A stretch of 18,817 bases of DNA. It comes from Actinomycetota bacterium. Lineage in GTDB: Bacteria > Actinomycetota > Thermoleophilia > Gaiellales > Gaiellaceae. Shown here piece by piece: positions 7,651 to 15,360 of the stretch. Below the pieces are notes generated by a model that had not been told where the DNA came from, did no database searches, and was given only the letters and a program-made list of their open reading frames with translations. The DNA is taken from NCBI GenBank assembly GCA_005883245.1, contig VAXT01000087.1, positions 1-18,817 on the forward strand, written 5' to 3'. Within the stretch, counting starts at the first letter, position 1, and the number at the start of each line of letters is the position of its first letter. Made by a program: the position numbers and the translations under genes.

Positions 7651-8465
7651 ACCGGCAACGGCTCCCGCTCGAGAACATGCCGGGCCATCCAGTTCCGGAA
7701 GCGCTCGCGATCCCGGCTGATCTCGTCCCAGCGCTCGTAGAAACCATTGTCCCGGCCGTAATAGCCGTGGGCGTACGAGGGATGTGCGCCTCGGGGGGCC
7801 ACCGCGACCGCGGTCACCGTCCACGATGGAAGAAAGACCGCGTTCGGTCGGGGCTCCAGCCGAGACACCACCTCTTCGACGGTGACGATCGACCTGCGCG
7901 ACGCGAGGACGACCTCCTTCTGGACGCCCGGGATTCCCCAGAGCAGGACGTTGCCCTCCCGATCGGCCTGCTGCGCGTGCACGAGTCCGACCTCCGGGCG
8001 GATCGCCGGTACGGCTGCGAGCTGCTCACCGGTGAAGGGGCATCTGATCCGGGCCACCCTCGTACGGGCAGCGAGATCGTTTCCTTCATACCCGCGCACG
8101 ACCCCGAAGGGGAGCTTGGCGGCGCCGGCCGCATACGCCGCCGCCATCCCAGCGTGCGAATGCTCCTCGAGCTTGAGCGGCTCGGGCCATCCGTGCTCGA
8201 CGGCGTCGCGCAACCGGTGCAGCGAGCCGACGCCCGGGTTGCCGCCCCACGAGAACACGAGCTTGCGCGCGCAGCCCATGCCGATCAGCTGGTCGTAGAC
8301 GATGTCCGGGGTCATGCGGACGAGCGTCAGGTCGCGCCGGCCCTGCCTGATCAGCTCGTGGCCCGCCGCATAGGGGATGAGATGCGTGAAGCCCTCGAGC
8401 GCGACGGCATCCCCGTCGCGGACGAGCTCCTCGACCGCCTCCGCGACCGAAACGATCTCAGCCAC
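7647..8465 (-). CDS. pcaI: 3-oxoadipate CoA-transferase alpha subunit (CatI/PcaI type)
   Basis: A 272-residue alpha subunit that partners the next gene to make beta-ketoadipyl-CoA. It shows the CatI-like blocks VALEGFTHLIPYAAGHELIRQG near residues 22-43, LTLVRMTPDIVYDQLIGMGCARKL, FSWGGNPGVGSLHRLRDAVEHGWP, and the late HPSYAHGYYGRDNGFYERWD. The length equals CatI. Start is GTG 8465 after a GAGG Shine-Dalgarno; the gap to the aldehyde dehydrogenase stop is only 9 bases. No thiolase (PcaF/CatF) follows, so the last beta-ketoadipate step must be encoded elsewhere. Confidence 0.93.
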   Translation of the reverse strand: MAEIVSVAEAVEELVRDGDAVALEGFTHLIPYAAGHELIRQGRRDLTLVRMTPDIVYDQLIGMGCARKLVFSWGGNPGVGSLHRLRDAVEHGWPEPLKLEEHSHAGMAAAYAAGAAKLPFGVVRGYEGNDLAARTRVARIRCPFTGEQLAAVPAIRPEVGLVHAQQADREGNVLLWGIPGVQKEVVLASRRSIVTVEEVVSRLEPRPNAVFLPSWTVTAVAVAPRGAHPSYAHGYYGRDNGFYERWDEISRDRERFRNWMARHVLEREPLPV

Positions 8466-8474
8466 GCCTCACCC

Positions 8475-9938
8475 CTAGAACGGGAACGGGTGCGTGCCGC
8501 TCCGGACCGTCACCCAGTGGAGATCGGTGAACTCGTCGATCGCAGCCGCTCCGCCGAACCGTCCGTAGCCGCTGCCCTTGACGCCTCCGAAGGGCATCTG
8601 TGGCTCGTCTGCCACCGGTTGGTCATTGACGTGCACGATCCCGGACTCGATCTGCTGCGCGAGGGAGAGCCCGCGGTCGGGATCGGAGGTGATGATCCCG
8701 GCCGACAGCCCGTAGGTGGTCGCATTGGCGCGCGCGACTGCCTCGTCCGCGTCGCCCACGACCTCGATCGCCGCCACCGGCCCGAAGGTCTCGGCGCTCG
8801 TGAACTCGTCCGGAGCATCGGCGAGCAGCGTCGCGCCGTAGACCGGGCCCTCGGCTTCGCCGCCGACAAGCACTTTGGCGCCCTTGGCGACGGCGTCGTC
8901 CACGCGGCTCTTGACCGTGGCCACGGCTTCGTCGGTGATCAGCGGGCCGATGATCGTGTCCGGCTCCTTGGGGTCGCCCGCCTTCAGTGTCCGCGTCTTT
9001 TCGACCAGGCGCTCGACGAAATCGTCCGCGATCGGCTGCTCGACGATGATCCGGCGCGCGGACATGCAGATCTGGCCCTGGTGCAAGAACGAGCCGAACG
9101 CGGCCGCGTTGACGGCCGACTCGAGGTCGGCGTCCGCGAGGATGATCAGTGGGTTCGAGCCCCCGAGCTCGAGCAGGACGCGCTTTAGGTTCCGGCCAGC
9201 GGCTTCCGCGAGCGTGCGACCCGTCTCCGTAGAGCCGGTGAAGTTGATCACGCGTACGTCCGGGTTTTCGACGAGCTCGTCGCCGATCGGCCCTGCCTCG
9301 CCGGGCGCGTGAGTCACGATGTTCAGGACGCCGTCGGGCAACCCGGCTTCGGAGAAGATGTCGCCCCAGAGGAGCCCCCCCACGTACGGAGAATGCTCCG
9401 ACGGCTTGAGGACGACCGTGTTGCCGAGGGCGATCGGCGACGCGAACGAGCGCGCGGAGAGAATGAGCGCTGCGTTCCATGGAGCGATGGCGCCTACGAC
9501 ACCGACGGGCCGGCGAATGCCCATCGCGAAGGCGCCGGTGTCGGACGGGATGATCTCGCCCAGCGGCCGGTACGCGAGCGCGGCGGCTTGGCGGAAAAGG
9601 CCTGCGACGAACTGGAGCTGGAACATCGAGAAGCCGAAGGTCGATCCCGTCTCGCGCGTCAGCCAGGAAGCGACGTCGTCCGATCCGGCTTCCAAGCGGT
9701 CGGCCGCCTGCAGAAAGACTCGCTGACGTTCTGCGGGCGGCGACTGGGCCCAACCCCGGGAGGCCTGCGCTGCGGCGTGGATTGCGCGCTTTGCGTCCTC
9801 CCGCGAGCCGGCGGGCACGGTGGCGACGACCTCACCGGTGAACGGATCGTGGTCGTCGAAGGTCTTGCCTCCCGACGCTTCGGTCCACTGGCCGCCGATG
9901 TGCAGGCCGCGGACGGTTTCAGCTGCGGTGACGGTCAT
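8475..9938 (-). CDS. aromatic aldehyde dehydrogenase (benzaldehyde/vanillin dehydrogenase-like)
   Basis: A 487-residue NAD(P)+-dependent aldehyde dehydrogenase. Catalytic and cofactor residues are present: Asn155 in APWNA, Lys178 in LKPSE, the FTGSTETG motif (233-240), Glu257 in LELGG and nucleophile Cys291 in GQICMS. The HVNDQPVADEPQMPFGGVKGSGYGRFGG-type C-terminus (in pieces) and the HWVTV ending are like benzaldehyde, salicylaldehyde and vanillin dehydrogenases. It is the first gene of the pca/pob operon, so the likely substrates are 4-hydroxybenzaldehyde, vanillin or related aldehydes, possibly produced by the divergent ThDP decarboxylase. Start ATG 9938 has a GGGAGGA Shine-Dalgarno 7 bases upstream. 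A candidate operator ends 21 bases before the start. Confidence 0.92.
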   Translation of the reverse strand: MTVTAAETVRGLHIGGQWTEASGGKTFDDHDPFTGEVVATVPAGSREDAKRAIHAAAQASRGWAQSPPAERQRVFLQAADRLEAGSDDVASWLTRETGSTFGFSMFQLQFVAGLFRQAAALAYRPLGEIIPSDTGAFAMGIRRPVGVVGAIAPWNAALILSARSFASPIALGNTVVLKPSEHSPYVGGLLWGDIFSEAGLPDGVLNIVTHAPGEAGPIGDELVENPDVRVINFTGSTETGRTLAEAAGRNLKRVLLELGGSNPLIILADADLESAVNAAAFGSFLHQGQICMSARRIIVEQPIADDFVERLVEKTRTLKAGDPKEPDTIIGPLITDEAVATVKSRVDDAVAKGAKVLVGGEAEGPVYGATLLADAPDEFTSAETFGPVAAIEVVGDADEAVARANATTYGLSAGIITSDPDRGLSLAQQIESGIVHVNDQPVADEPQMPFGGVKGSGYGRFGGAAAIDEFTDLHWVTVRSGTHPFPF

Positions 9939-9959
9939 CTCGCATTCCTCCCTTGCCGA

Positions 9960-9980
9960 CCGATGTTCGGCATAAGAACA
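9960..9980 (-). promoter_or_regulatory. candidate IclR-family operator 1 (aldehyde dehydrogenase/pca operon)
   Basis: On the minus strand this reads TGTTCTTATGCCGAAC, then AT, then CGG. It shares with two other intergenic sites the pattern TGTTC, T, Y, A, then GAAC with a 7-base spacing, two A/T bases and CGG. It lies 21 bases upstream of the ATG at 9938 in the 102-base gap after the regulator gene. The TGTTC/GAACA arms form an inverted repeat, as expected for a dimeric regulator. Confidence 0.65.
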
Positions 9981-10040
9981 ACCATCCGTCTATCGCACCG
10001 GCCACTCTTCCAGCAGTGCGGCCCTTCGTCAAGCGCCACC

Positions 10041-10838
10041 TCAGCCGTTCTTCGCCGCGCCGGCCGCGTGGAGGTCGGACTCGATCGCCTCGGCCGTTTT
10101 CAGGAGCTTCGGCACGACTTCCCTGCGGAGCGTCGGCATCGTCATCCGTGTCGCATGCACCGAGACGTTCATCGCCGCTGAGGCTCGTCCCTGGGCGTCG
10201 CGGATCGGGACGGCCGCCGAGCGAACGCCCTCCTCGAGCTCCTGATCGACGGCGGCCCACCCGGCGGTGCGGACCTGCTCGATGCGCTTTCGGAGGGCTT
10301 CGCGGTCGGGGACCGTCGTCGACGTCAGCGCCTCGATCTCGACGCGATCGAGACGCTCGTCGAGGTCGTCAGCGTCGAGGCCCGCGAACAGGACGCGGCC
10401 CATCGAGGTCGCGTACGCCGGCAGGCGCGTCCCAACGGCGATCGTGATCGTCATGATCCTCTGTGTCGGCACACGCGCGACGTAGACGATGTCGAGATCG
10501 TCAAGGACGGCGATCGACGATGACTCGTTCACCTGGCCGACGAGGGCCTCCATGTGCGGTTGAGCTACCTCGGGCAGGCTGAGGACGGACAGGTAGGCGT
10601 ACCCGAGCTCGAGTATGCGCGGCCGCAGCGAGAAGATGTTGCCGTCCTGGCGCACGTAGCCGAGCCTGACGAGGGTGAGCAGAAAGCGGCGCGCCGCTGC
10701 GCGAGTGAGGCCGGTCGCGCGCGCCACGTCGCTCAGCCGCAGCTCCGGAGATACCGCGCCGAAGCTCTTGATCACGGCCAGCCCTCGCTCGAGCGACTGG
10801 ACGTAGTCCGGGTTGCGCTGCCCCGCCCCATCCAGCAT
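10041..10838 (-). CDS. IclR-family transcriptional regulator (PcaR/PobR/PcaU-like)
   Basis: A 265-residue regulator with an N-terminal winged helix-turn-helix (SDVARATGLTRAAARRFLLTL) and a C-terminal IclR effector domain (TSMGRVLFAGLD; GWAAVDQELEEGVRSAAVPI; AAMNVSVHATRMT). The YVQSLERGLAVIKSF lead-in is characteristic of the PcaR/PobR/PcaU branch, which responds to aromatic acids such as protocatechuate, 4-hydroxybenzoate or beta-ketoadipate. It sits between the pca operon and the divergent decarboxylase gene. I prefer ATG 10838 because the alternative ATG at 10856 lies inside the candidate operator; neither has a clear Shine-Dalgarno. The effector cannot be read from the sequence. Confidence 0.92.
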   Translation of the reverse strand: MLDGAGQRNPDYVQSLERGLAVIKSFGAVSPELRLSDVARATGLTRAAARRFLLTLVRLGYVRQDGNIFSLRPRILELGYAYLSVLSLPEVAQPHMEALVGQVNESSSIAVLDDLDIVYVARVPTQRIMTITIAVGTRLPAYATSMGRVLFAGLDADDLDERLDRVEIEALTSTTVPDREALRKRIEQVRTAGWAAVDQELEEGVRSAAVPIRDAQGRASAAMNVSVHATRMTMPTLRREVVPKLLKTAEAIESDLHAAGAAKNG

Positions 10839-10847
10839 GTGAACGGA

Positions 10848-10868
10848 TGTTCTCATACCGAACTTCGG
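10848..10868 (+). promoter_or_regulatory. candidate IclR-family operator 2 (iclR/mdlC-like divergent region)
   Basis: On the plus strand this reads TGTTCTCATACCGAAC, then TT, then CGG, matching sites 1 and 3. It ends 21 bases before the GTG of the decarboxylase gene, the same spacing as site 1 to its gene. An extra half-site GAAC lies just to the left (10841-10844, giving GAACGGATGTTC), and CCGAACTTCGG is itself palindromic. The site would also cover the promoter or leader of iclR, so autoregulation is plausible. A GATACT at 10876-10881 could be the minus-10 box of the decarboxylase gene. Confidence 0.65.
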
Positions 10869-10889
10869 ACTGCGCGATACTCCCGCGCC

Positions 10890-12491
10890 GTGGCCACGGT
10901 TCGGGACTCGACCTTCGACGTGCTTCGCGCTCGAGGACTGACGACGATCTTCGGGAATCCGGGCTCGACCGAGGTGCCGTTCCTCGCCGGGCTGCCGGAG
11001 GACCTCAGGTTTGTGCTCGCGCTACATGAGGGATCCGCGGTCGGAATGGCCACCGGCTGGGCGATCGGCCGCGGCCGGCCAGCCTTCGTGCTCCTGCACA
11101 CGACCGCAGGTCTGGGCAACGCCGTCGGCGCGCTGGCGACGGCACGCGTCAACCGGGCTCCACTCGTCGCCCTCGTCGGCCAGCAGGATCGGCGCCACCT
11201 CTCGTTCGAGCCGTTCCTCGCGGGACGGCTTGCTGGGCTGGCGGGCGAGTACCCGGTCTGGGTTGACCAGCCCGTGGCTGCTCATGACGTGCCGGGGTCG
11301 ATCGCGCGTGCGGCACACGAGGCAGAGACGCACCGCGGACCTGCGATCGTGATCGTGCCGATGGATGACTGGGCAGCGGCGGCGTTGGACGACCGGGAAG
11401 ACGCCGCGCCCGCGCGCGTCGTACGGGCTGCTTCTGTGGCCGCCCCCGCAATCGACGAGCTGGTCTCGTTCTTGGCCGATGCACGATCACCGGCCATCGT
11501 CGTCGGCGCGGGAGCCGACGATCCCGAGACCTGGGCCGCGCTGGCCGGTGTCGCCGAGCGCCTGGTCGCGCCGGTCTATCAGGAGTCGTTCGGCGCCAGG
11601 GCGGGGTTCCCGCAGGATCACCGACTCTACGGGGGCGTCCTGCCCGCTGACCGACCGCGGTTGCGCGAGAAGCTCGCGCCGCACGACGCGCTGATCGTCG
11701 TGGGGGCGCCGGTCTTCCGGCAGTCGCCGTTTGCGCCCGGCCGCCTCACCGAGCCCGGCACGCGGATCGCCGTCGTCGGCGACAACCCGGACGAGGTGCA
11801 CCGCAGCCCGGCGGAACTCGCCGTCCTCGGCCCGCCAGAGCCGATCTGCCGGGAGCTCGCCGAGCATCTGCCCCAGCGGGAAGGCGAGCCGCCCGAGCAG
11901 TTCCGGCCGCCGCCCGCTCCGGCGCCGCCCCATGCGGGACAGCCGCTGCAGGCGGGTCACGTGCTCTCGGCTCTCGCCGAGCGGCTTGCACCGGAGACGG
12001 TCCTCGTGGAGGAGGCGCCCGTCGATCGTCCCGAGCTCCACGAACGTCTCCTCGCACACAAGCCGCTCGGCTTCCTCAGTGCCGCGATGGGCGGCCTCGG
12101 CTTCGCGCTGGCCGGCGCGACGGGCGTCCGCATGGCACTGCCCGACCGACCGGTCGTCGCCGTCGTCGGCGACGGATCGGCCATGTACGGGATCCAGGCG
12201 CTCTGGAGCGCGTCCCACTACCGCGTCGGCGTGCTGTTCGTGATCCTCTCGAACGGCGGCTACGCGATCATGGACCGCCTCGTCGAACGCCACGATGCGA
12301 AGGCGCCCTGGCCCTCCTTCTCGGTGGACATCGCGGCGATCGGCCGCGCCCAGGGCTGCCGTTCGCGCAGCATCGCCACATACGACGAGCTCGTCGCCGC
12401 GCTCGACGAAGTCATGCCGGAGCTCGCCACGTCCGAGGAGCCCTTGCTCCTGGACGTGGCGATCGCTCCGACCGAGAGGTTCAGGCCCTGA
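10890..12491 (+). CDS. benzoylformate decarboxylase-like ThDP enzyme
   Basis: A 533-residue thiamine-diphosphate enzyme collinear with Pseudomonas putida benzoylformate decarboxylase (528). Residues Ser26 (FGNPGSTE), Glu47 (LALHEGSAVG) and His70 (LLHTTAGLGN) fall at identical numbers. The ThDP/Mg motif is GDGS followed about 26 residues later by SNGG. The position of the second catalytic histidine, His281 (VFRYHQY in P. putida), reads VFRQSPF here, so that histidine is missing. It should decarboxylate a 2-oxo acid, probably an arylglyoxylate, to an aldehyde for the dehydrogenase next door, but the missing histidine makes exact specificity uncertain. The open frame extends upstream over iclR; GTG 10890 matches the family N-terminus. 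No Shine-Dalgarno is seen, so the mRNA may be nearly leaderless. Confidence 0.85.
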   Translation: MATVRDSTFDVLRARGLTTIFGNPGSTEVPFLAGLPEDLRFVLALHEGSAVGMATGWAIGRGRPAFVLLHTTAGLGNAVGALATARVNRAPLVALVGQQDRRHLSFEPFLAGRLAGLAGEYPVWVDQPVAAHDVPGSIARAAHEAETHRGPAIVIVPMDDWAAAALDDREDAAPARVVRAASVAAPAIDELVSFLADARSPAIVVGAGADDPETWAALAGVAERLVAPVYQESFGARAGFPQDHRLYGGVLPADRPRLREKLAPHDALIVVGAPVFRQSPFAPGRLTEPGTRIAVVGDNPDEVHRSPAELAVLGPPEPICRELAEHLPQREGEPPEQFRPPPAPAPPHAGQPLQAGHVLSALAERLAPETVLVEEAPVDRPELHERLLAHKPLGFLSAAMGGLGFALAGATGVRMALPDRPVVAVVGDGSAMYGIQALWSASHYRVGVLFVILSNGGYAIMDRLVERHDAKAPWPSFSVDIAAIGRAQGCRSRSIATYDELVAALDEVMPELATSEEPLLLDVAIAPTERFRP

Positions 12492-12494
12492 CCG

Positions 12495-13739
12495 CTAGGA
12501 GACCGTGAAGCGTCTTTTCACGCCGGGCCTCCCGTCGGACCAGTACCGGTACGTGCCCTTGCGCAGGGTGAGGGTCCACGTCGCCCGCCCTCGGCCCTTG
12601 AGCGGTGTGCTCTTGGTCACGCCAGGGCCCTTCAGCCGGAAGTTCTGGGTCTTCGACGTGTCCGTGACGACGAACGTGTACGGGCCGACGTTGAGCTTCG
12701 TCACTCCCTTCCCGTCGAGTGCCAGGAGGACGCGTCGGTTCGTGGCCGTCCCCTGGAGGACGAGGCCGCTCGCGATGCTGTTCGGCACGAGCTTCTTCAT
12801 GTCCGGCAGCTTCGTGATCACGCCGTACTTCTTCGCGTAGCCGGCGAGCTTCACCAGCTTGCTGCGGTCGACAAGCGGGCTCCAGATTGGCAGCCGCACG
12901 TTCTGGGTGCCCGGCGGGAGCATGTCGCGGATCTCCTGCGGGTGCGACTGCGCGTAGCCGAGCGACTTGTTGATCGCGATGCGGAACTTCTTGTAGAGCG
13001 CGGGATTCTGCGTCTTCCAGGCCGTCCGCGCCGCATAGCCGCCAATCGGCCAGTAGCGCCCGAGCACCGGCCCCGGCGCCATGACGATCCGGTCGTTGTC
13101 GAGGTTCAGCCCCTGCGAGAGGAAGGGCTCGGGGACCCAGATCGCGTCCACCTGGCCGTTGTTGAGGGCCGTCCGCATCTGGGGGAACGGCAGAGCCGTC
13201 AGGCGGAAGGCGTCGGGCTTGATGCCCTTCTTCTCCATCGCCGCCTTGATCATCACCTCGCCGACGCCCTTCAGCGCGTTGACGGCGATCGCCTTCCCGC
13301 GGAGATCGGCCGGCGTGCGGATCGAGCTCGAGCCTTTCACGAGGATGTTCTGCCAGTTGTCCGCCGCCGACGTCCCCTCGACCTCGCTCGCCGAGGCTAG
13401 CGTGAGCGGGATGCCGCTTGTAACCGCGATGTACATCGGGACAAACCCGAGGTAGCCGATGTCCCCGTTGCCGTTCGCGAGCGCGAGGACGACATCGTTG
13501 CCGCTCTGGAGCGTCGTCTTCTTGATCTCGATCCCCTGCTGGGCGAAGAAGCCCTTCTTGATGCCGAGATCGAGCGGGTAGCCGTTCGCGATCGGCAGAG
13601 TGACGACCCGGACCTCCGTCGCATGGGCTCGGCCGGGCGAGCTGGTCGCTGCCCCGCCGAACAGAGCGAGCGCGGCTAGTGCGCCGACCGCAGTGGCGAT
13701 TCCGAGCCGCGCGAGCGCCCGGCCCTTCTCCGTGGTCAT
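12495..13739 (-). CDS. ABC importer substrate-binding protein (NMT1/SsuA type) with cupredoxin-like C-terminal domain
   Basis: A 414-residue exported protein. Residues 1-40 are a signal peptide (charged start, hydrophobic 12-30, AHA at 38-40). Residues 42 to about 325 form an NMT1/TauA/SsuA-like binding domain (YPLDLGIKKGFFAQQGIEI; GNGDIGYLGFVPMYIAVTSG; GQVDAIWVPEPF). Residues about 330-414 are an added beta domain resembling the cupredoxin-like modules of Thermoleophilia (VGPYTFVVTDTS, NFRLKGPGVTKST, TYRYWSDGRPGVKRRFTVS). The His and the Cys-x-x-His copper ligands of such modules are replaced (TQNF; YWSDGRP), so copper binding is unlikely. It is the last gene of the ABC operon; ATG 13739 overlaps the ATPase stop. 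It stops 3 bases from the convergent decarboxylase gene. Confidence 0.88.
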   Translation of the reverse strand: MTTEKGRALARLGIATAVGALAALALFGGAATSSPGRAHATEVRVVTLPIANGYPLDLGIKKGFFAQQGIEIKKTTLQSGNDVVLALANGNGDIGYLGFVPMYIAVTSGIPLTLASASEVEGTSAADNWQNILVKGSSSIRTPADLRGKAIAVNALKGVGEVMIKAAMEKKGIKPDAFRLTALPFPQMRTALNNGQVDAIWVPEPFLSQGLNLDNDRIVMAPGPVLGRYWPIGGYAARTAWKTQNPALYKKFRIAINKSLGYAQSHPQEIRDMLPPGTQNVRLPIWSPLVDRSKLVKLAGYAKKYGVITKLPDMKKLVPNSIASGLVLQGTATNRRVLLALDGKGVTKLNVGPYTFVVTDTSKTQNFRLKGPGVTKSTPLKGRGRATWTLTLRKGTYRYWSDGRPGVKRRFTVS

Positions 13740-14578
13740 GGTCGATCTCCTTTCGTTGCCGTTTTCAGAGTCGCCGCGAGCTCTTCGCCCGACTCCACCT
13801 GCTCCCGATTGATCAGGCGATACACATGCCCTCGGAGATGCGCGAAGTCCGGGAGCTCCTTCGTCGCGATCTGGTCGCGGGGGAATGGGAGGTCGACATC
13901 GATGCTCGCTTTCACCTCGGTCGGGCCGTGTGTGAGTACGATCACCCGGTCCGATAGATAGACGGACTCGTCGATGTCGTGCGTGACGAAGAGGATCGTG
14001 ATCGCAAACTCCTCACGGACGCGCAGGATCAGATCCTCGAGATCGCCTCGGGTCTGTGCATCCACCGAGGCAAATGGCTCGTCCATGAGCAGGATCGCCG
14101 GCTGGTAGGCGAGTGCACGCGCGATCGCGACCCGCTGCTGCATCCCGCCGGAGAGCTGCCACGGGTAGCGGTCGATGAACGGTGTCAAGCCGACCGCCTC
14201 GAGCGCCTCCTCGACGAGCGCGTTCCGCTTCTGTCTCGTCAGCTTCTTGTGACGGAGCGGGAGCAGGACGTTGTTGCGCACCGTCGACCACGGCATCAGC
14301 GATCGTCCGTACTCCTGGAAGACGAGCGCCATCTCCTCTGGGGGGCTAGTAACGCGGGTCCCGCGCAGGAGGATGTCTCCGTTGGTCGGGGCGAGCAGCC
14401 CGCCGACGCACTTGAGCAGCGTCGTCTTCCCGCAGCCCGACGGGCCGACGACGCAGACGAACTCGCGATCGTCGACAGCGAACGACACGTCGGCGATCGC
14501 GTGCGTGGCCGAGTCGCCGGAACCGTACGTCTTCGACACGTGCCGGATCTCGAGCAGGCGTCTGCCGACAGTGCTCAC
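13736..14578 (-). CDS. ABC transporter ATP-binding protein (SsuB/TauB-like)
   Basis: A 280-residue cytosolic ATPase of the nitrate/sulfonate/taurine-type importers. Walker A is GPSGCGKT (45-52), the Q-loop glutamine is 88 (LVFQEYGRS), the signature LSGGMQQR is at 142-149, Walker B ILLMDEP at 162-168 and the H-loop His200 in VTHD. GTG 14578 overlaps the upstream permease stop as GTGA; the much longer open frame upstream is permease antiframe. It would energise the two permeases encoded just before it. The family energises uptake of sulfonates, taurine, nitrate, thiamine precursors or aromatic acids, so the ATPase does not tell the substrate. Confidence 0.95.
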   Translation of the reverse strand: MSTVGRRLLEIRHVSKTYGSGDSATHAIADVSFAVDDREFVCVVGPSGCGKTTLLKCVGGLLAPTNGDILLRGTRVTSPPEEMALVFQEYGRSLMPWSTVRNNVLLPLRHKKLTRQKRNALVEEALEAVGLTPFIDRYPWQLSGGMQQRVAIARALAYQPAILLMDEPFASVDAQTRGDLEDLILRVREEFAITILFVTHDIDESVYLSDRVIVLTHGPTEVKASIDVDLPFPRDQIATKELPDFAHLRGHVYRLINREQVESGEELAATLKTATKGDRP

Positions 14579-15360
14579 TGCGCCGCCGCCGCCCGCCAGC
14601 CGCGGTGCCACGCGAGGACGCGGCGCTCGACGAGGATCAAGAGGACGTTCAACAGATAGCCGAGGACGCCGATCAGCACGATCGCCGCCCACATCGGAGC
14701 CAGCTGAAACGTGTTCTTCGAGATGAGGAGGACGTAGCCGACTCCGCTCGTGCTGGAGAAGTACTCGGTCAAGACCATCATGATCACGGCGAGGGAGAGG
14801 CTCGTCCTCATGCCCGCGAAGATCTGCGGCAGCGCGGCCGGAAGCACGACGCGGCGGATCCGCTCGAATCCCCCGACGCCGTACGAGCGGGTCGTTTCGA
14901 TCAACGTCGGATCGATTCCGCGCACTCCGTCGATCGTGTTCAAGAGGATCGGGAACAGGCAGAAGAACGCGATGAACGAGATCTTCTGCCGGTCGCCGAT
15001 CGAGTGGAGGAGCAGGATCGAGATCGGGAGCAGCGCCGGGGGTGGCATGGCGCGCCACCACTCGATGTGGGGCATCGCCAGCAGCCGGCCCCAGCGCGAC
15101 AGCCCGAGCGGTATGCCGATGATCAGCCCGATGATCACCGCCAGCGTGAACCCGGCTCCGATGCGAATCAGGCTCGGAACGACGTGGAGGTGGAACTGCG
15201 AGAAAAGCCACATCTCCTTGAACTGGACGAGGATCGTCGACAGCCGCGGGAACAGCGGATCGTTGGCATGGACGGTCCACGCCTGCCAGGCGGCGAGGAT
15301 CAGCAACGGAACGGCGATCTCGGCCGCGATCGCGGCCACCCGGTAAGTCCTGCTCCTCAC
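14575..15360 (-). CDS. ABC transporter permease 2 (SsuC/TauC-like)
   Basis: A 261-residue inner-membrane permease of the BPD_transp_1 fold with about six transmembrane helices, the first at residues 7-27. The EAA cytoplasmic loop is GIDPTLIETTRSYGVGGFERIRRVVLPAALP (in pieces, near residues 148-178), which docks on the ATPase. GTG 15360 overlaps the first permease stop (GTGA). The protein differs clearly from permease 1, so the transporter probably uses a heterodimeric membrane channel. Confidence 0.93.
   Translation of the reverse strand: MRSRTYRVAAIAAEIAVPLLILAAWQAWTVHANDPLFPRLSTILVQFKEMWLFSQFHLHVVPSLIRIGAGFTLAVIIGLIIGIPLGLSRWGRLLAMPHIEWWRAMPPPALLPISILLLHSIGDRQKISFIAFFCLFPILLNTIDGVRGIDPTLIETTRSYGVGGFERIRRVVLPAALPQIFAGMRTSLSLAVIMMVLTEYFSSTSGVGYVLLISKNTFQLAPMWAAIVLIGVLGYLLNVLLILVERRVLAWHRGWRAAAAQ

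Noticed and set aside
7590..9188. 532-codon plus-strand open frame opposite pcaI and the aldehyde dehydrogenase
   Set aside because: An antisense shadow typical of GC-rich DNA; both minus-strand genes have intact catalytic motifs.
10554..10889. N-terminal extension of the decarboxylase open frame over iclR
   Set aside because: The family N-terminus begins at GTG 10890 and active-site numbering then matches P. putida exactly; the extension is iclR antisense.
12481..12491. Palindrome TCAGGCCCTGA over the decarboxylase stop as a terminator
   Set aside because: Arms are separated by one base, so no hairpin can form, and no T-run follows on either strand.
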